This document shows positions 6,105-8,920 of a stretch of DNA of 8,920 nt, in pieces. Location of the stretch: NCBI GenBank assembly GCA_036824465.1, contig DAITAC010000138.1:1-8920 (forward strand), read 5' to 3'. Position numbers and translations under genes: made by a program. Origin of the DNA: JAKOQB01 sp036824465. Its GTDB lineage: Bacteria > Pseudomonadota > Gammaproteobacteria > Burkholderiales > Burkholderiaceae_F. Numbering within the stretch: the first letter of the stretch is position 1; each line of letters starts with the position of its first letter. The notes under the pieces are model-generated. The model searched no databases. It was not told the origin of the DNA and saw only the letters and a program-made list of their open reading frames with translations.

Positions 6105-6704
6105 TCAGAACGGCCCGCGTTCGAGCCAGCGTTCGATCTGCGGCAGCCGATCGTTGCCCCAGAACGGCTCGCCGTCGACGAAGATAAAGGGCGCGCCGAA
6201 CACGCCGCGCTTGACCGATTCTTCGACCGCGGCCTTCAGCTTGTCCTTGATCGCCGCGTCCTGGATCGCCGCCAGCATCGCCTTCTTGTCGATCCCCAGA
6301 TCGTCGGCAATGTCGGCCAGCACCGCGGGATCGTTGATATCGCGGTTGTCGACGAAGTAGGTGCGAAAGGCCTTGTGCACGAACGACACCGCCTTGGCTG
6401 AACCGGTGCCCTGCAGCCAAAGCAAGGCGCGCGCCGCGTTCACGGTCGGGATCGGGAATTTCTCCGGGAATTTCAACGGCACGCCGGCATAGCGCGCGCT
6501 GCGCGCGAAGTCGTGCCGGCTGTAATCGCCTTTCAGCGGATAGTCCACCAGCGGCATCGTGCCCGCAGCCTTGAAGACAACGCCGAGCAGCGTCGGCTTG
6601 TACGCAACGGTGCGGCCGTACTTGGTGGCGATCGCCTCGATCTTCTCGCTCGCGAGGTACGCATAGGGTGATGCGAAATCAAAGTAGAACTCGATCGGTT
6701 TCAT
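6105..6704 (-). CDS. 2-hydroxychromene-2-carboxylate isomerase / kappa-class GST family protein (DsbA-like fold)
   Basis: A 199-aa thioredoxin-fold protein with an inserted helical domain, the length usual for the family. Members use glutathione; the NahD enzyme isomerises 2-hydroxychromene-2-carboxylate in naphthalene breakdown, while many genomic copies have unknown substrates. The N terminus FYFDFASPYAYLA carries Ser12, the position of the glutathione-activating serine, instead of the CxxC of DsbA. The C-terminal part has cis-Pro172 in GVFGAPFIFVDGEPFWG and the family ending GNDRLPQIERWL. The start ATG 6704 directly precedes the first beta strand. It is the first gene of the four-gene operon, followed 13 bases later by the SMR gene. 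Only 51 bases lie between this start and the N gap, so the operon promoter may be lost. No other naphthalene genes are visible, so a general glutathione-dependent isomerase or reductase role is as likely as an aromatic pathway step. Confidence 0.88.
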   Translation of the reverse strand: MKPIEFYFDFASPYAYLASEKIEAIATKYGRTVAYKPTLLGVVFKAAGTMPLVDYPLKGDYSRHDFARSARYAGVPLKFPEKFPIPTVNAARALLWLQGTGSAKAVSFVHKAFRTYFVDNRDINDPAVLADIADDLGIDKKAMLAAIQDAAIKDKLKAAVEESVKRGVFGAPFIFVDGEPFWGNDRLPQIERWLERGPF

Positions 6705-6755
6705 ACGAAGTCCGGTGTATCCAATAGCTCGATTGTGCCGCAGCCGACGGGTGCG

Positions 6756-6855
6756 NNNNNNNNNNNNNNNNNNNNNNNNNNNNNNNNNNNNNNNNNNNNN
6801 NNNNNNNNNNNNNNNNNNNNNNNNNNNNNNNNNNNNNNNNNNNNNNNNNNNNNNN
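6756..6855. other. Assembly gap, 100 N
   Basis: Exactly 100 N follow 6755, a conventional length for a scaffold gap of unknown size. The gap removes the N terminus of the LemA gene and probably the promoters of both flanking operons. The real distance, and even the adjacency of the two sides, cannot be taken from this sequence. Confidence 0.98.
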
Positions 6856-7335
6856 AACCTGGTCGCGCAGGGCTACGCCGACATCGACGTGCAGTTGAAG
6901 CGTAGAGCCGATCTGGTGCCGCGTCTGGTCGAGGTCGTGCGCGGCTACGCCGCCTATGAACGCGCCACGCTGGAGGCGGTCGTGGCGCTGCGCGCGCAGG
7001 CGCAGCAGCACGCCGCGCAGGACAGCGCGCGCGGCACGCACGCCGAGCGCTTCGCGGCCGAGTCGCAGTTCGGCGGCGCGCTCGCGCGGCTGCTGCTGTT
7101 GCAGGAGAACTATCCGCAGCTCAAGGCCGACGCGGGCTTTCGCGACCTCGCCGACAAACTGGTCGAGGTCGAAGACCACCTGCAATTCGCGCGGCGCTTC
7201 TACAACGGCGCGGTCAAGCAGTACGTCACAAGGCTGCAGACGTTCCCCGACCTGATCGTCGCCAGGCTGTTCGCCTTCCGGCCCGCAGCGTTCTTCGAGA
7301 GCGACGAGCGCGGCGCGGTCGAGGTGCGGCTGTGA
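6856..7335 (+). CDS. lemA: LemA family protein, N terminus lost in the assembly gap
   Basis: The visible 159 residues are the helical-bundle body of a LemA protein. They include the hallmark DIDVQLKRRADLVPRLVE and VRGYAAYE near the start, followed by LLLLQENYPQLKAD, FRDLADKLVEVEDHLQFAR, RFYNGAVKQY, FPDLIVARLFAF and FFES. Full-length members are about 185-200 aa and begin with a single membrane anchor, so roughly 30-40 residues including that anchor are missing. The biochemical role of LemA proteins is unknown; they are usually found beside DUF2207 or TPM-domain envelope proteins. The stop overlaps the start of the next gene (GTGA), so the two are very likely co-translated. The start and ribosome site cannot be assigned. 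Confidence 0.93.
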   Translation, partial: NLVAQGYADIDVQLKRRADLVPRLVEVVRGYAAYERATLEAVVALRAQAQQHAAQDSARGTHAERFAAESQFGGALARLLLLQENYPQLKADAGFRDLADKLVEVEDHLQFARRFYNGAVKQYVTRLQTFPDLIVARLFAFRPAAFFESDERGAVEVRL

Positions 7336-8920
7336 GGCGGTTCCTCGCCGGCTGTGCGCTCATGCTGGCGTGCGTGGTCGCCGCCGCGGACGAGCGCATC
7401 CTCGACTTCGCGTCCGACATCGCGATCGGCGCCGACGGCGGGCTGGCCGTCACCGAGACCATCGTCGTGCGTGCCGAGGGCGCGAGCATCCGGCGCGGCA
7501 TCCTGCGCGACTTTCCGACCGAATACACCGATCGCGCCGGCAACAAGGTGCGCGTGCCGTTCGACGTGGTTGCGGTGAACCGCGACGGTGCGCCCGAGCA
7601 CTACGCGCTCGAGACGCTGGCCAACGGCGTGCGCATCCGCATCGGCCGCAGCGACGTGCTGCTCGATCGCGGCGAGCATCGCTACGAGATCCGCTATCGG
7701 ACCGCGCGCCAGCTCGGGTTCTTCGGAACGTACGATGAGCTGTACTGGAACGTGACCGGCAACGGCTGGACCTTCGCGATCGACCGCGCGAGTGCGCGCG
7801 TGACGTTGCCGCAACCGGTGCCTGCCGCGCAGTTGTCCGCGGAGGCGTACACGGGTCCGTTCGGCGCGCGCGGCAGCGACTACACCGCACGCGTGCTCGA
7901 TGGCGGCGCCGAATACGAGACCACGCGCCCGCTCGCGCCGTATCAAGGGCTCACGCTGGTGCTCGCCTTTCCCAAGAGCCTGGTCGCGCCGCCGTCGGTG
8001 CTCGCGCGGGCGCGCTGGTTCGTGCAGGACAACGTCGGTGCCGGCGTTGCGTTCGGCGGCGTGCTGCTGGTCTGGGCGTTTCTCTATCGGCGCTGGGACC
8101 GCATCGGCCGCGATCCCAGGCCGGGGCCGCTCTTTCCGCGCTACGAGCCGCCCTCGTTGATGAGCGCGGCCGCGGTGCGCTTCGTCGACCGCATGGCGTT
8201 CGACAGCCGCTGCTTCGCGGCCGCGCTGCTCGGGCTGGGCGCGCGCGGCTACCTGAAGATCAATCAGAGCGAAGACGTCTTCGCGCTGACGCGCACCGGC
8301 CGCGAGGTGGCGTTCGGTACCGGCGAGAAGACGATGGCCGATAAGCTCTTCGGCGGCAGTCAGGCCACGCAGCTCGCGAAGAAGTACGACCCATCGGTCC
8401 AGGCGGCGCAGCGCGAACTGAGCGAGGCGCTCGAGCACCAGTACACCGACGTGCTGTTCAAGCGCAACCGCACGCCGCTCGTGCTCGCCGGCATCGGTGC
8501 CGCCGCCACGATCGCGGCTGCAATCGTGCTCAACGCCGCGCTGCCGATCGTGATCGGTACCGGTGTCGTGCTCGCATTGGCGCTGCTGCTGTTCGCCTAT
8601 CTGATGCCCGCGTACACGCAGCAGGGGCGGCGGCTGAAGGACGAGATCGACGGACTGCGCCTGTACCTCGGCGTAGCCGAAGGCGACGCTCTGGCGAAGA
8701 TGCAGACGCCGCGCCTCACCCCCGAGGAGTTTGCCGGCAAGCTCCCCTACGCGCTCGCGCTCGGTGTGGAGAAGACGTGGGCCGATCGCTTTGCCGCGGT
8801 GCTGGGCGCTGCCGCGGTCGCGCAGGCGGTGTCGAGCTACTACAGCGGAAGCAACGCCACATCGATCGGCGATATCGGTGCACTGAGCGACAGTCTCGGC
8901 GAACTCGGCTCCACCGTCAG
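7332..8920 (+). CDS. DUF2207 (YciQ-like) membrane protein, C terminus off the right edge
   Basis: 529 codons are visible and the frame is open at the window end. A signal peptide (RRFLAGCALMLACVVAAA, cleavage near Ala17-Ala19) leads into an extracytoplasmic beta-rich domain. It has the DUF2207 start pattern IAIGADGGLAVTETI, then RRGILRDFPTEYTD, YRTARQLGFF and YDELYWNVTGNGW. A first TM follows at about 234-256, then a cytosolic region beginning RRWDRIGRDPRPG. A TM pair lies at about 381-430, then DEIDGLRLYLGVAE and LTPEEFAGKLPYALALGVE, both typical of the family. A glycine/serine-rich tail is expected and the last visible residues are entering it. The start GTG 7332 is supported by GAGG at 7321-7324, 7 bases upstream, and by the overlap with the lemA stop. 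ATG 7362 would destroy the signal peptide. Function is unknown; it probably works with LemA in the envelope. Confidence 0.9.
   Translation, partial: MRRFLAGCALMLACVVAAADERILDFASDIAIGADGGLAVTETIVVRAEGASIRRGILRDFPTEYTDRAGNKVRVPFDVVAVNRDGAPEHYALETLANGVRIRIGRSDVLLDRGEHRYEIRYRTARQLGFFGTYDELYWNVTGNGWTFAIDRASARVTLPQPVPAAQLSAEAYTGPFGARGSDYTARVLDGGAEYETTRPLAPYQGLTLVLAFPKSLVAPPSVLARARWFVQDNVGAGVAFGGVLLVWAFLYRRWDRIGRDPRPGPLFPRYEPPSLMSAAAVRFVDRMAFDSRCFAAALLGLGARGYLKINQSEDVFALTRTGREVAFGTGEKTMADKLFGGSQATQLAKKYDPSVQAAQRELSEALEHQYTDVLFKRNRTPLVLAGIGAAATIAAAIVLNAALPIVIGTGVVLALALLLFAYLMPAYTQQGRRLKDEIDGLRLYLGVAEGDALAKMQTPRLTPEEFAGKLPYALALGVEKTWADRFAAVLGAAAVAQAVSSYYSGSNATSIGDIGALSDSLGELGSTV

Noticed and set aside
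6105..6704. DsbA-type disulfide oxidoreductase function for the first operon gene
   Set aside because: There is no CxxC motif and no signal peptide; Ser12 occupies the active position and the C-terminal signature is of the HCCA isomerase/kappa-GST family.
7332..7390. Possible lipoprotein signal in the DUF2207 protein (LAGC at residues 5-8)
   Set aside because: The cysteine comes after only seven residues with no hydrophobic core before it. The hydrophobic stretch continues past it to AAA/DE, fitting an ordinary signal peptide.
7200..8438. 412-codon open frame on the minus strand opposite lemA and the DUF2207 gene
   Set aside because: Low-complexity Arg/Ala/His-rich translation, no motifs, and full overlap with two genes that match known families.

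Overview
The window is high-GC bacterial DNA, and the protein families and codon choice fit a betaproteobacterium, most likely Burkholderiales. That placement is an inference from gene content. The sequence is a draft scaffold: a run of 100 N at 6756-6855 joins two contigs, so adjacency across it is not proven. Almost everything else is protein coding. I see no RNA genes, insertion sequences, CRISPR arrays or phage genes.

Left part (1-2417, minus strand): the N-terminal two thirds of a methylcrotonyl-CoA carboxylase beta subunit (leucine catabolism) runs off the left edge. Upstream of it in the same direction is a TetA-like major facilitator drug/H+ antiporter. A 250-bp divergent intergenic region (2418-2667) separates this from a plus-strand gene for an exported gamma-glutamyltransferase (2668-4617), which ends at a GC-rich hairpin.

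Middle part (4664-6704, minus strand): a tightly packed four-gene operon faces the gamma-glutamyltransferase gene. In transcription order it encodes a kappa-GST/2-hydroxychromene-2-carboxylate isomerase-like protein, a canonical EmrE-type SMR efflux protein, a second SMR paralog, and a cytosolic glutathione S-transferase. The gaps are +13, -4 and +1 bases, which suggests translational coupling. The second SMR protein is unusual. It has a roughly 48-residue charged N-terminal extension, and the essential TM1 glutamate is replaced by glycine while the rest of the substrate-site motif is kept.

Right part (6856-8920, plus strand, after the gap): a LemA-family protein lacking its N terminus overlaps by three bases a DUF2207 (YciQ-like) membrane protein that runs off the right edge.

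Taken together, 2668-6704 looks like a glutathione-centred detoxification neighbourhood: conjugation or isomerisation by two GST-fold enzymes, export by a probable asymmetric SMR pair, and periplasmic breakdown of gamma-glutamyl compounds by Ggt. The functional link is inferred from gene order. The Glu-less, extended SMR subunit is the feature most likely to be new.
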